17,634 bases of DNA from Mucidula mucida. Its lineage: Eukaryota; Basidiomycota; Agaricomycetes; Agaricales; Physalacriaceae. Under the pieces are notes generated by a model. It was not told the origin of the DNA. It searched no databases and saw only the letters and a list, made by a program, of their open reading frames with translations. Position 1 is the first letter of the stretch; the number at the start of each line of letters is the position of its first letter. The stretch covers positions 1-17,634 of the forward strand of contig JADNYV010000707.1 of the NCBI GenBank assembly GCA_015501055.1, written 5' to 3'. Position numbers and translations under genes: made by a program. Of the stretch, positions 1 to 8,063 are shown piece after piece.

Positions 1-68
1 GGAGGGGTGTGGAGTGTGCAGAGGCCTCTGAAAACGCTCCCTACCCTCGGAATCCGCGTTTACATCGA
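1..68. repeat. R0: right-hand end of the 807-bp direct repeat
   Basis: These 68 bases match the last 68 bases of R1 (5615-5682) and end at the same edge, tttacatcga. The window therefore opens inside a fifth copy of the repeat. It has the 'ggagggg' variant that R1 and R4 also carry, not the 'ggtgggg' variant of R2 and R3, so copy A is flanked by repeats of the same subtype on both sides. It contains the 10-bp palindrome agaggcctct, seen at the same place in every copy. Confidence 0.9.
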
Positions 69-231
69 CCTATGCTTGTTAGATCACACAAGGTTAGGTC
101 AAAACTGGACCCCGAGGGCCCCATCAATTCAGCGTATCGTAAAGTGCCTACTATGCTATGTGTGTGTGTGTAGTGGAGGGGTGGATGGAGGTGCAAAAGG
201 ATGTTTACGAAACGCGAGATGAGGGAGGTTT
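69..231 (-). other. 3' non-coding tail of YR element copy A, including 81-bp module S
   Basis: This stretch lies between repeat R0 and the YR stop codon, so it is the 3' untranslated end of copy A (element on the - strand). Bases 69-149 form a module that recurs at 5946-6026, 6896-6976 and 13970-14050; in the first of these it follows a gypsy protease fragment rather than the repeat. A short TG microsatellite at about 159-171 is followed by a purine-rich stretch and a GCAAAA motif. That resembles the purine-rich sequence and GCAAAA just before R2, but the similarity is too short to prove common origin. The small ORFs crossing this region are probably chance. Confidence 0.6.
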
Positions 232-1233
232 TTAAGTAGAGGTTTTATTTTGAACTGCTAGCTGCTGAGCGGCACGTACTGCAGGATGGTCACGTATATA
301 GATCTTCCACGCAGAGGATGACCAACGGCCTAGGGCTTGGAGTATGGTCTCAGAGAGTCCAAGGGATGCATAGTGTGTTATACCCCCAGAACGAACCGAG
401 TGACCACCAAAGTCTTTGCTCACCGCGCAAAGAACTTGGACCAAACAGGATCTAGTTGGTACAATGCCATCTTCACGTATGAAGAGAGCCGCTCGAGCAC
501 CATGCAGCTTGTCTCTGCGGTGGACATACTGCTTCAGAAGGGTGATAGGATCAGCCACAGTCTGAGAGGTAAACAGTATGTCAGTGCCCTGATAGAAGGG
601 ATCGCTCTTATGATAAGGCAAGCGATAGCCTGCATACCCAGTCTCAAATGTGAGGCTGGCACGCTTGATGATCTTCTTCCAATCACGTAGCTTCTTCTGA
701 TTAGGCTGCACCAGCTCTCCCATCCGGTGAACAGCATAGAAGCCGCATGACATGATTGTAGCAAAGAGAAAGTCATCATACTTGTGGGTCTGGTTTGCGA
801 TGTCCACAAAGAGCTGAAGGTGATGAAGTCGAAGAGGGGGCTTCCTAGCTATAGGATCTGCCCGGACCTTCTTTGACCCACGGATAGCGGCTTGAACAAG
901 CGCTGAAGCACGAGCGTCACCAAAGTGAGGATAAAGGTCATTGAGGAAGTGCTTCGCCCCGGTTAAGTATTTAGGAGCAGAGCCAATGAATTGGGACGTG
1001 TATGCAATGTAACGTGCTAGAGTCTCCGGAGTAGGATCCAGAGACAGATTGTGTGCTTTACAGAAGCAGGCGTAATCTCTAGCCCCAGTAGAGTAGTTGA
1101 TACGCGTAGAGGTCTCGATAGCGTGGGCCTGCAGATACAAGACGAGTTCATCTAGTTTTTGCAAGTCCATAGGTGGGCGAGGGTGACGAGGCTGTCCGCC
1201 CTCGCCCAATGCCTCTAAAAGCACTCTCTCCAT
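232..1233 (-). CDS. Tyrosine recombinase of Ngaro-like retroelement, copy A (locally scrambled)
   Basis: A 333-residue tyrosine recombinase of the YR retrotransposon type, expected to integrate the circular cDNA by site-specific recombination in the nucleus. Seen in the sequence: an N-terminal core-binding-like helical region (about 25-120) and a catalytic domain with arginine R170 in HRMGEL, the HxxR box at H278/R281 in GGHSVRSGG, tryptophan W304 in LGRWSS, and the candidate nucleophile Y312 in KIYIRDHP. The ATG at 1233 overlaps the end of the RT frame by 19 nt, which suggests coupled or frameshifted expression. Compared with copies B and D it lacks three single bases between about 424 and 447. 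Together they restore the frame but replace residues about 263-271 and remove one residue, just before the HxxR box. Residue 55 is Cys where B and D have Arg, through a CpG transition. Activity is doubtful. Confidence 0.88.
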   Translation of the reverse strand: MERVLLEALGEGGQPRHPRPPMDLQKLDELVLYLQAHAIETSTRINYSTGARDYACFCKAHNLSLDPTPETLARYIAYTSQFIGSAPKYLTGAKHFLNDLYPHFGDARASALVQAAIRGSKKVRADPIARKPPLRLHHLQLFVDIANQTHKYDDFLFATIMSCGFYAVHRMGELVQPNQKKLRDWKKIIKRASLTFETGYAGYRLPYHKSDPFYQGTDILFTSQTVADPITLLKQYVHRRDKLHGARAALFIREDGIVPTRSCLVQVLCAVSKDFGGHSVRSGGITHYASLGLSETILQALGRWSSSAWKIYIRDHPAVRAAQQLAVQNKTST

Positions 1234-3536
1234 CGCGCCGGTAGGAGCTCACGAGGTGGCTCCATAGTGCGGACGCGGTAGGAGGGGAACTGTTTCTGAA
1301 AGTCAGAGAACAGTAAGCGGGACAACATGTCTGCCATCACGTTGTCAACCCCGCGGATGTGCCGCACACGAACATCAATGCCGGTGCGCAGGACAATATC
1401 AGCAATGGCAAGCAGAACAGCATTGTGACTTGACTGTGAAGCAGCCAAAGTGTTAAACACTGAGACGGAGTCCAGACTGTCAGAATGGATTAACAGCCTG
1501 CGAGGCGGAGAGGGATGAGAGGCAGCATCATGAACAGCGCAAAGAATAGCTACAAGCTCCCTAAAGAAGGTGTCAACTCCGGTGATGGTTCGGAGTTGAT
1601 AGCTAAAGCCATTCCCAGCATAGACGAAAGCGAGGCCCAGATTACTCGCATCTGTCCAATAGACCATATCAGCCTCAGAGTCATCCCACGCCTGCGCATT
1701 CACAAAGCGCACTCCGATGCAGTGTTGTAATGCATTGACAAACCAAGTGAGATCTGCTCTAACCTCAACGTTCAATGGAATGCCTTTGTACTGCAGTGTT
1801 TTACCGCTCATCTTGCGGTAGAGCTCTGTAAGTGCTGGCCGTGCCCAAGGCAGCACATTAAGAGCCCAGTTGAGATACCCACCCAAGGACTGCCACTCCT
1901 TGAGTACAGGCTTTTGCTGGGACAAGAACGACTGAATGGTGGTGATCATGTCCGCAATGGAGTCTGGTGAGAGAGAGATAGACCCGTGAACAGTGTCTAA
2001 CCAGAAACCAATGATTTTTAGCTGAGGACCGTGTTCCTGCTTCTTATCTTCGTATGGGATGCCCAAAGAGTCCCACAGAAGGAGAAGCTGGACTTGACGT
2101 CGGGGACGTCGCTGTCCATGAAAGAGCACCAGATTGTGATTGGTGTCCCAGCCATAGTAGTCATCCATGTAGTCGTGCAGGTCTGGTATATCTAGCTCCC
2201 AAGCAACCCAGTTAACCAGGCCAGAGAACGAACACCAGCAGTATGGTGATGCACGACTGCCAAAGATGAGACGGCGCACAATGTGATAGCGGCCGTCGAC
2301 AATGACAACTTGTTGTAGCTGCCAAATGGGATGAACGGGGAGATTGAGGAACGCTTTAGAGATGTCGCTCTTGAAAAGCAGGATCTCCTCGTGAGGATGA
2401 GCTTGTAGGACATCATGCAGTACCTGCCCAAAGGAGTGCATATCGTCGTACTTGACTTTGGCATCAGCTCTGGCAATGCCGTCATTGAGACCATTGCCTG
2501 TATGGTCCATGACGACGCGTGGTTTACCCTTCTGCCAGACCACAAACATGGGTGACAGGCGCATTCCAGGCAAGAGCTTAAAGCCTTCTGGAAGCGCAGG
2601 GGACCAACGGCCAGCAGCAACTTCTTGATCTCGCTGTTTGCGCAGCTCAACAAGATCGCACTCCTCAGTAGAGTAGTTGTCTCTAATCTTGTCTCTGAGG
2701 TGCGCTTCCCACTGACCATCGTGTAAAGGCCAGAACCCTTCACGGAGTGAGCGGATGATAGAGCTCACAAAGGGCTGATTGGGATGTTTGGCAAGAAGCC
2801 GCTCAAAGCGGTCAATGTCGATAGGTGTGCTGACCTTGATGTAGTCAGCTACTGCAGCAAGAGACTGCTGGATGGAGGAGTCGTTGAGAATTTGCTGAGG
2901 AGGTAAAGGAAGCGGAGGAGCAGTATAAGTGGAAGAGATGCTCGAAGGCGTTTTAGATTCTGATAGTACATTGGTAGTAAATACATAACCACGCTTAAAG
3001 CGTGGTGGTGGTGGTACAGCGTCTGATTCACGCTTCAACGACTTAGGCTTCATCAGCGCCGCCTGAACTCGCTCCTGAACGAGCGACTGCTCGTTTGGCT
3101 TCGAGGAGGATGAGGCAGGCTGGTTGGCTCTTGGCTGTGTGCTTTCCTCCGCACTCACTGCAAGAACCGTGAAGACGGCCTGCGGAGCACGGAGATGAGC
3201 ATTTACCCAGATTCCAATTCTGGCAAACAATGCGACGACGCGTCGCAGACTGTGAGCTGCCAGAGTCAGAGGACCGCTTGCGAGGATTTGCTCCCTCAGA
3301 GGTGCGCAACATCTCAGAGAGAAGAGGAAGCTGGAGCGCAGTGCGATCATCGAGATGGAAAGGAGAGTTAGCATAGCGAATGCGAGTCTCCTTATCACAG
3401 CGAATAGGGAACGCTGGATTCGAGGGTGTAGCCGAAACAGCTCAATGATGAGTGCGCGGTAACCCGGAGTTCGTCCTTGCGGTGAGGGTAGATGAGCCCA
3501 ACACCGGTGGCATACGCATCGAAGACGCGTGTCCAC
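1215..3536 (-). CDS. Reverse transcriptase / RNase H (pol) of Ngaro-like element, copy A
   Basis: An open frame of 773 codons holding the pol domains. Residues about 240-310 carry a block with REGFWP that precedes RT in fungal Ngaro-type elements. RT follows: motif A aspartate D391 in FKSDISKAF and the catalytic YMDD at 456-459. RNase H follows, with D629 in YWTDAS, E660 in FRELV, D686 in IHSDS and D736 in VMADMLSR. The end has a PPRELLPARW motif. I see no methyltransferase domain, which points to Ngaro-type rather than DIRS1. The first codon of the open frame is GTG, so the stated start is not a true start. Comparison with copy B shows that pol would continue upstream through gag in the +1 frame, but two single-base deletions (about 3432 and 3464) cut it here. 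The RT core is nearly identical to copy B. Confidence 0.88.
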   Translation of the reverse strand: MDTRLRCVCHRCWAHLPSPQGRTPGYRALIIELFRLHPRIQRSLFAVIRRLAFAMLTLLSISMIALRSSFLFSLRCCAPLREQILASGPLTLAAHSLRRVVALFARIGIWVNAHLRAPQAVFTVLAVSAEESTQPRANQPASSSSKPNEQSLVQERVQAALMKPKSLKRESDAVPPPPRFKRGYVFTTNVLSESKTPSSISSTYTAPPLPLPPQQILNDSSIQQSLAAVADYIKVSTPIDIDRFERLLAKHPNQPFVSSIIRSLREGFWPLHDGQWEAHLRDKIRDNYSTEECDLVELRKQRDQEVAAGRWSPALPEGFKLLPGMRLSPMFVVWQKGKPRVVMDHTGNGLNDGIARADAKVKYDDMHSFGQVLHDVLQAHPHEEILLFKSDISKAFLNLPVHPIWQLQQVVIVDGRYHIVRRLIFGSRASPYCWCSFSGLVNWVAWELDIPDLHDYMDDYYGWDTNHNLVLFHGQRRPRRQVQLLLLWDSLGIPYEDKKQEHGPQLKIIGFWLDTVHGSISLSPDSIADMITTIQSFLSQQKPVLKEWQSLGGYLNWALNVLPWARPALTELYRKMSGKTLQYKGIPLNVEVRADLTWFVNALQHCIGVRFVNAQAWDDSEADMVYWTDASNLGLAFVYAGNGFSYQLRTITGVDTFFRELVAILCAVHDAASHPSPPRRLLIHSDSLDSVSVFNTLAASQSSHNAVLLAIADIVLRTGIDVRVRHIRGVDNVMADMLSRLLFSDFQKQFPSYRVRTMEPPRELLPARWRECF

Positions 3537-4393
3537 TCGGACTCTTGGGTGAGGGTGCGGCGAGCAGTGGACTGGTCCTTGCGCATGATGACGTAGCCAC
3601 CGGCAAAGTCCTTGGTGTCCTCCTGCTGATTTGTGCCAGAGTGAATGGAGGCAAAGAGCTTCTCAAAATCCACATACTGCTCCAGCACAATGGAGCGCCA
3701 GAAGGAGCGCGCAAATGGATCATGGAGTGACTGCATCTGACACGCATTGATGATAGCGTCGATGTCCTTCTCAGTAGTGAGGAGACGTCGAATGCGCTGA
3801 GTCTCCTCGATATGAGGAGTGAGGTTGGAGGGAGCTGCAAGCTGCGCAAGATGCGGAGCTGCAGCGAGGACTGAAGCAGAGATGCCGGACGGAGTAGACT
3901 CTGCTCCAAGGAGCCTAGAGAGCAACGAAGCTGATAACGGACCAGCCACGGGTCCGGCGGCTGAAGCGGGCTGCGCGGCAGGCGCTGTAGCAGCAGCAGC
4001 ATCGAGCTGCGCCGCAAACGCGGCCCAAGCGGCCTCTTCAACGGCACGCCTTCGCGCCTCTTCATCCAGCTCTCGTTGGAATGTAGCATCGCGCTCAGGA
4101 GTCCTATCGTGCTCGGGAGCCTTGTCCGGCTTCTTGCGCTGTTCAATGATTTGAGCGACTTGTTCGATATAGTCGTCCATTTCGCCAGCAGACGCGCCGG
4201 TTTTGCGGGCAAGCTGCAAGAACTCGCCTTGGGATTTGATAGACCCATCCGCAAACCGCTTGACAAGGTCCTGAAGCTGCTCAGCGCGCAAGCGAATCGC
4301 TTCGCGCTCGTCTGGATCCTGATCATAGGGCGAATGGGGGCGAGGAGGTGAATGATTGCGAGAGATACCATCGAGCTCGTCAACATCAGACAT
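3043..4393 (-). pseudogene. gag of Ngaro-like element, copy A (frameshifted)
   Basis: The structural protein of the element. It starts at an ATG at 4393 and reads for 310 gag codons, then two single-base deletions (about 3464 and 3432, compared with copies B and D) shift it, and the shifted frame stops at 3395. The proper frame resumes as 3043-3312. Visible parts: an acidic and proline-rich N-terminus, a charged helical stretch (about 85-120), an Ala-rich segment (about 117-150), a conserved C-terminal block ending in YPHRKDELR, and in the resumed part a Cys/His cluster (CQNWNLGKC, SPC, CSECGGKH) that probably binds zinc and RNA. No enzyme motif is present. A second ATG seven bases downstream (4386) opens the +1 frame that leads into pol. 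Confidence 0.8.
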
Positions 4394-4875
4394 GATCCGC
4401 TTCCTGGTTCAGGAACGTTGTCAGCAGAATGTGCACCTAAGGCTGTCTGCGCAGGCTTCTCGCCCTCTTGCTGCCTTTTGGCCAGTCTAACACTCAGAAC
4501 GCGAATGCCCTCGCAAAGAGAACACCCAGGTTGTAAGCAAATAGAGGGCGCCTGAGCTGGGTACCGACCGATCCTTAACCAAGCCTATCGAACACTCAGA
4601 GAGCGGACGTGTTACGGCACACTCAGAGAGCGAACTCGTCTAACAATCAGCGCCCTGATTTACACTCCTTGGTAGGAGTCAGGCACACGCTGTACAACCG
4701 GGTGTTGAACACGGTCGCAAGCACAGGTTGAGCTGTACCACTGATCGACGATGACAAGGAAGTACAAGGAGGATACCGAGTCCAGGGAGGTATAGCACGC
4801 TGAGCGGAGTATTGAGCTCGATAAGCGGTGGTGAGCCGCTTGGAGAGGGATGTGTGGTGTAGCCACAGGGAAAGG
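4394..4875 (-). promoter_or_regulatory. 5' leader of YR element, copy A
   Basis: The 482 bases upstream of the gag ATG, up to the edge of R1. The same 482 bases, with no length change, lie upstream of gag in copy C. As the 5' region of a retroelement it should hold promoter and packaging signals; I cannot identify a TATA box or start site with confidence. What is visible is a short direct repeat: acactcagagagcg at 4592-4605 and 4619-4632, with a diverged copy acactcagaacgcg at 4490-4503. Long - strand frames that run from R1 into this leader are not conserved outside it and look like chance. Confidence 0.5.
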
Positions 4876-5682
4876 ACGCAAAAATGCGGAGCTAACTGTG
4901 ACCAGATAACACAGGTTAGCTGGAGGGGAGTGAGAGGGTGCAGAGAGCGCACCTGTGACCAGATAGCCCACAGAATGTCCTTGAGAAGGAGTCCTTTGGA
5001 AAGGAATGGGTATCTGGGCACAAAATGGGCATCAGCTCTGAAGAGCTGGATGTGAGACATTGGCACATACTGGAAGCAGGGAGAGCAGCGGGAGCGCTAG
5101 CGCTCTGGGGCCGGAGCGGACACTTCCAATAGGGTTCTAGGGTGCCAGTACATCAGTCCTGAGCAGGAGGACCGAGTAGAGCGAGTGGTGCTTGCCTGGG
5201 AGAGCAAAAGTGCGAATTCCCTCAAAATGGGCACTTTGGACCTGTCTGGACTGGTTTTGGGCTGGGTAGGCGGCTTCAGACAGTGCTCTAGAGGTGTATG
5301 GCATCAGTCCTGAGCAAGAGGACTGGAGGAATCACAAACTGCTTGTCTCTGTGAGATGATGATGGTAAGAGACAAAGAGGCAGAGTGTGTGAGCTCTTGC
5401 TTAAACCTCCCAGGGCGCCCTGTGAGTGGCCTCTGTTGTTACTACAACACCAGACACAGGCTGGGTAAGTCCAGGAAGAGCCCAGAGAGTGGGCTGGCTG
5501 CAGTAGGAGCAGCAGAGAGCGAACATGATCCAGCTTTGGAGTGAAATGAGTGTTTGACTTGATTTAAGCTGTCTCATTGAACTTCCTTGAGTAGGAAGTT
5601 GGGTAAAGGGGTAAGGAGGGGTGTGGAGTGTGCAGAGGCCTCTGAAAACGCTCCCTACCCTCGGAATCCGCGTTTACATCGA
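4876..5682. repeat. R1: 807-bp direct repeat (LTR-like)
   Basis: First complete copy of a repeat found four times at exactly 807 bp. Left edge acgcaaaaatgcgg, right edge ccgcgtttacatcga; the edges form a weak inverted repeat (AAATGCGGA against AAACGCGGA). Inside: an imperfect hairpin at 4890-4921, a duplicated TGTGACCAGATA (4897 and 4954), a 14-bp palindrome gagcgctagcgctc at 5092-5105, a diverged pair containing catcagtcctgagca (5151 and 5302), and a stem acttcct/aggaagt at 5581-5599. A TG...CA span of 782 bp (4897-5678) would fit an LTR. It could equally be the joined terminal repeats of the YR element. No convincing ORF. It differs from R4 by about two bases. Confidence 0.85.
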
Positions 5683-5945
5683 GCATGGATGCCGGAGCGG
5701 AGAGAGAGAGAAGCGACGGAGGAGAAGGTGATGGCGATCAGAGCGTTGACAAAGGAAGCTGCGGTGGAAGTTGTGACGGAGTTGAAAAAGTCAAGGAAGT
5801 ACATCCGGGGAACAAAGGGGCAGGACATGAAACTCCGAGTAACCATAGAGAGCGTACACACAGGCTCTGAATGGGAAACGAGTGCCCTTCTTGACAGTGG
5901 AGCAACGGGTTCTTGTGTCAATAAAGAATTTGTCGAGAAGAACGG
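5683..5945 (+). pseudogene. Ty3/gypsy pol fragment with retropepsin active site
   Basis: A 263-bp fragment on the + strand, opposite to the YR elements. It reads as part of a 173-codon frame (5587-6108) that starts inside R1 and ends inside R2. The gypsy part covers about residues 33-120: a charged helical linker followed by the aspartic protease signature LLDSGATGS with catalytic aspartate D103 (codon 5893-5895), then a helix-like stretch ending VEKNGL. This is typical of the start of pol in fungal Ty3/gypsy elements. The rest of the protease flap, RT, RNase H, integrase and all of gag are absent, so it cannot function. The fragment sits exactly between the right edge of R1 and module S, which are directly joined elsewhere in the window. 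Confidence 0.82.
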
Positions 5946-6088
5946 CCTATGCTTGTTAGATCACACAAGGTTAGGTCAAAACTGGACCCCGAGGGCCCCA
6001 TCAATTCAGCGTATCGTAAAGTGCCTGTACATGAAGTGTACATACTTAATACATGAAGATGTATCTACTGAGGGAGAGGTGGGAGGGG
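5946..6088. other. Module S copy plus palindromic, purine-rich stretch
   Basis: Bases 5946-6026 are identical to the 81-bp module at 69-149. The following 62 bases occur once in the window. They hold two adjacent hairpins, gtaca/tgtac (6027-6041) and atacat/atgtat (6049-6064), then a purine-rich run gggagaggtgggagggga that ends at the left edge of R2. A purine-rich run directly before an LTR-like repeat looks like a polypurine tract, the second-strand primer of LTR retrotransposons. This would fit a heavily deleted gypsy element between R1 and R2, but the evidence is composition and position only. Confidence 0.45.
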
Positions 6089-6895
6089 ACGCAAAAATGC
6101 GGAGCTAACTGTGACCAGATAACACAGGTTAGCTGGAGGGGAGTGAGAGGGTGCAGAGAGCGCACCTGTGACCAGATAGCCCACAGAATGTCCTTGAGAA
6201 GGAGTCCTTTGGAAAGGAATGGGTATCTGGGCACAAAATGGGCATCAGCTCTGAAGAGCTGGATGTGAGACATTGGCACATACTGGAAGCAGGGAGAGCA
6301 GCGGGAGCGCTAGCGCTCTGGGGCCGGAGCGGACACTTCCAATAGGGTTCTAGGGTGCCAGTACATCAGTCCTGAGCAGGAGGACCGAGTAGAGCGAGTG
6401 GTGCTTGCCTGGGAGAGCAAAAGTGCGAATTCCCTCAAAATGGGCACTTTGGACCTGTCTGGACTGGTTTTGGGCTGGGTAGGCGGCTTCAGACAGTGCT
6501 CTAGAGGTGTATGGCATCAGTCCTGAGCAAGAGGACTGGAGGAATCACAAACTGCTTGTCTCTGTGAGATGATGATGGTAAGAGACAAAGAGGCAGAGTG
6601 TGTGGACTCTTGCTTAAACCTCCCAGGGCGCCCTGTGAGTGGCCTCTGTTGTTACTACAACACCAGACACAGGCTGGGTAAGTCCAGGAAGAGCCCAGAG
6701 AGTGGGCTGGCTCCAGTAGGAGCAGCAGAGAGCGAACATGATACAGCTTTAGAGTGAAATGAGTGTTTGACTTGATTTAAGCTGTCTCATTGAACTCCCT
6801 TGAGTAGGAAGTTGGGTAAAGGGGTAAGGTGGGGTGTGGAGTGTGCAGAGGCCTCTGAAAACGCTCCCTACCCTCGGAATCCGCGTTTACATCGA
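6089..6895. repeat. R2: 807-bp direct repeat (LTR-like)
   Basis: Second complete copy, same length and edges as R1. It belongs to the subtype shared with R3 (ggactcttgc where R1 and R4 have gagctcttgc; ggtggggtg where they have ggaggggtg). Private changes include ctccagtagg and gatacagctttagag. One base of the acttcct/aggaagt stem is changed. It is directly joined on the right to module S and copy B. Confidence 0.85.
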
Positions 6896-7058
6896 CCTAT
6901 GCTTGTTAGATCACACAAGGTTAGGTCAAAACTGGACCCCGAGGGCCCCATCAATTCAGCGTATCGTAAAGTGCCTACTATGCTATGTGTTTGTGTGTAG
7001 TGGAGGGGTGGATGGAGGTGCAAAAGGATGTTTACGAAACGCGAGATGAGGGAGGTTT
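6896..7058 (-). other. 3' non-coding tail of YR element copy B
   Basis: The same 163-bp tail as at 69-231: module S, the TG microsatellite (interrupted by one T here), a purine-rich stretch and the sequence before the YR stop codon. No length change from copies A and D. Confidence 0.6.
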
Positions 7059-8063
7059 TTAAGTAGAGGTTTTATTTTGAACTGCTAGCTGCTGAGCGGC
7101 ACGTACTGCAGGATGGTCACGTATATAGATCTTCCACGCAGAGGATGACCAACGGCCTAGGGCTTGGAGTATGGTCTCAGAGAGTCCAAGGGATGCATAG
7201 TGTGTTATACCCCCAGAACGAACCGAGTGACCACCAAAGTCTTTGCTCACCAGCGCAAAGAACTTGGACTCAAACCAGGATCTAGTTGGTACAATGCCAT
7301 CTTCACGTATGAAGAGAGCCGCTCGAGCACCATGCAGTTTGTCTCTGCGGTGGACATACTGCTTCAGAAGGGTGATAGGATCAGCCACAGTCTGAGAGGT
7401 AAACAGTATGTCAGTGCCCTGATAGAAGGGATTGCTCTTATGGTAAGGCAAGCGATAGCCTGCATACCCAGTCTCAAATGTGAGGCTGGCACGCTTGATG
7501 ATCTTCTTCCAATCACGTAGCTTCTTCTGATTAGGCTGCACCAGCTCTCCCATCCGGTGAACAGCATAGAAGCCGCATGACATGATTGTAGGAAAGAGAA
7601 AGTCATCATACTTGTGGGTCTGGTTTGCGACGTCCACAAAGAGCTGAAGGTGATGAAGTCGAAGAGGGGGCTTCCTAGCTATAGGATCTGCCCGGACCTT
7701 CTTTGACCCACGGATAGCAGCCTGAACAAGCGCTGAAGCACGAGCGTCACCAAAGTGAGGATAAAGGTCATTGAGGAAGTGCTTAGCCCCGGTTAAGTAT
7801 TTAGGAGCAGAGCCAATGAATTGGGACGTGTATGCAATGTAACGTGCTAGAGTCTCTGGAGTAGGATCCAGAGACAGATTGTGTGCTTTACAGAAGCGGG
7901 CGTAATCTCTAGCCCCAGTAGAGTAGTTGATACGCGTAGAGGTCTCGATAGCATGGGCCTGCAGATACAAGACGAGTTCATCTAGTTTTTGCAAGTCCAT
8001 AGGTGGGCGAGGGTGACGAGGCTGTCCGCCCTCGCCCAATGCCTCTAAAAGCACTCTCTCCAT
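7059..8063 (-). CDS. Tyrosine recombinase of Ngaro-like retroelement, copy B (intact)
   Basis: A complete 334-residue tyrosine recombinase, the integration enzyme of the element. The catalytic residues are all present: R170 in HRMGEL, H279 and R282 in GGHSVRSGG, W305 in LGRWSS, and nucleophile Y313 in KIYIRDHP. The region before the HxxR box reads WFESKFF and agrees with copy D, so this is the ancestral form and copy A is the altered one. Residue 158 is Pro where A and D have Ala, a change inside the helix before the first catalytic Arg that could matter. The ATG at 8063 overlaps the pol stop by 19 nt. With the intact pol beside it, this copy could supply enzymes to others in the array. Confidence 0.92.
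   Translation of the reverse strand: MERVLLEALGEGGQPRHPRPPMDLQKLDELVLYLQAHAIETSTRINYSTGARDYARFCKAHNLSLDPTPETLARYIAYTSQFIGSAPKYLTGAKHFLNDLYPHFGDARASALVQAAIRGSKKVRADPIARKPPLRLHHLQLFVDVANQTHKYDDFLFPTIMSCGFYAVHRMGELVQPNQKKLRDWKKIIKRASLTFETGYAGYRLPYHKSNPFYQGTDILFTSQTVADPITLLKQYVHRRDKLHGARAALFIREDGIVPTRSWFESKFFALVSKDFGGHSVRSGGITHYASLGLSETILQALGRWSSSAWKIYIRDHPAVRAAQQLAVQNKTST

Noticed and set aside
1215..3536. A methyltransferase domain as in DIRS1 or PAT elements
   Set aside because: No such motif was found in gag, pol or YR; the sequence after RNase H goes straight to YR.
3819..4351. Ala/Ser-rich + strand frames opposite gag, and similar ones in copies B and C
   Set aside because: They are mirror frames of the GC-rich, stop-poor gag sequence; the - strand gag has the motifs expected of the element.
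4647..5066. A 139-codon - strand frame across R1 and the leader, repeated at 12934-13353
   Set aside because: It crosses the repeat/leader edge, loses its second half wherever R has another neighbour, has no recognisable domain, and is kept only because the DNA copies are nearly identical.
5356..5544. A 62-codon + strand frame found in all four repeats (also at 6569, 11645 and 13643)
   Set aside because: Short, no known motif; its conservation only reflects more than 99 percent DNA identity of the repeats, so there is no evidence of coding selection.
5460..5600. An intron in R beginning at gggtaagt (about 5464)
   Set aside because: The donor looks good, but no supported acceptor, branch point or exon reading frame could be assigned.
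4897..5678. R as a proven LTR
   Set aside because: TG...CA ends and a possible purine tract fit, but I could not identify a convincing primer-binding site or target duplication, so it is described only as LTR-like.
4876..5682. R as a DNA transposon or MITE with terminal inverted repeats
   Set aside because: The ends share only about 8 of 9 bases in inverted orientation, no target-site duplication is visible at any of the four copies, and no transposase is present.
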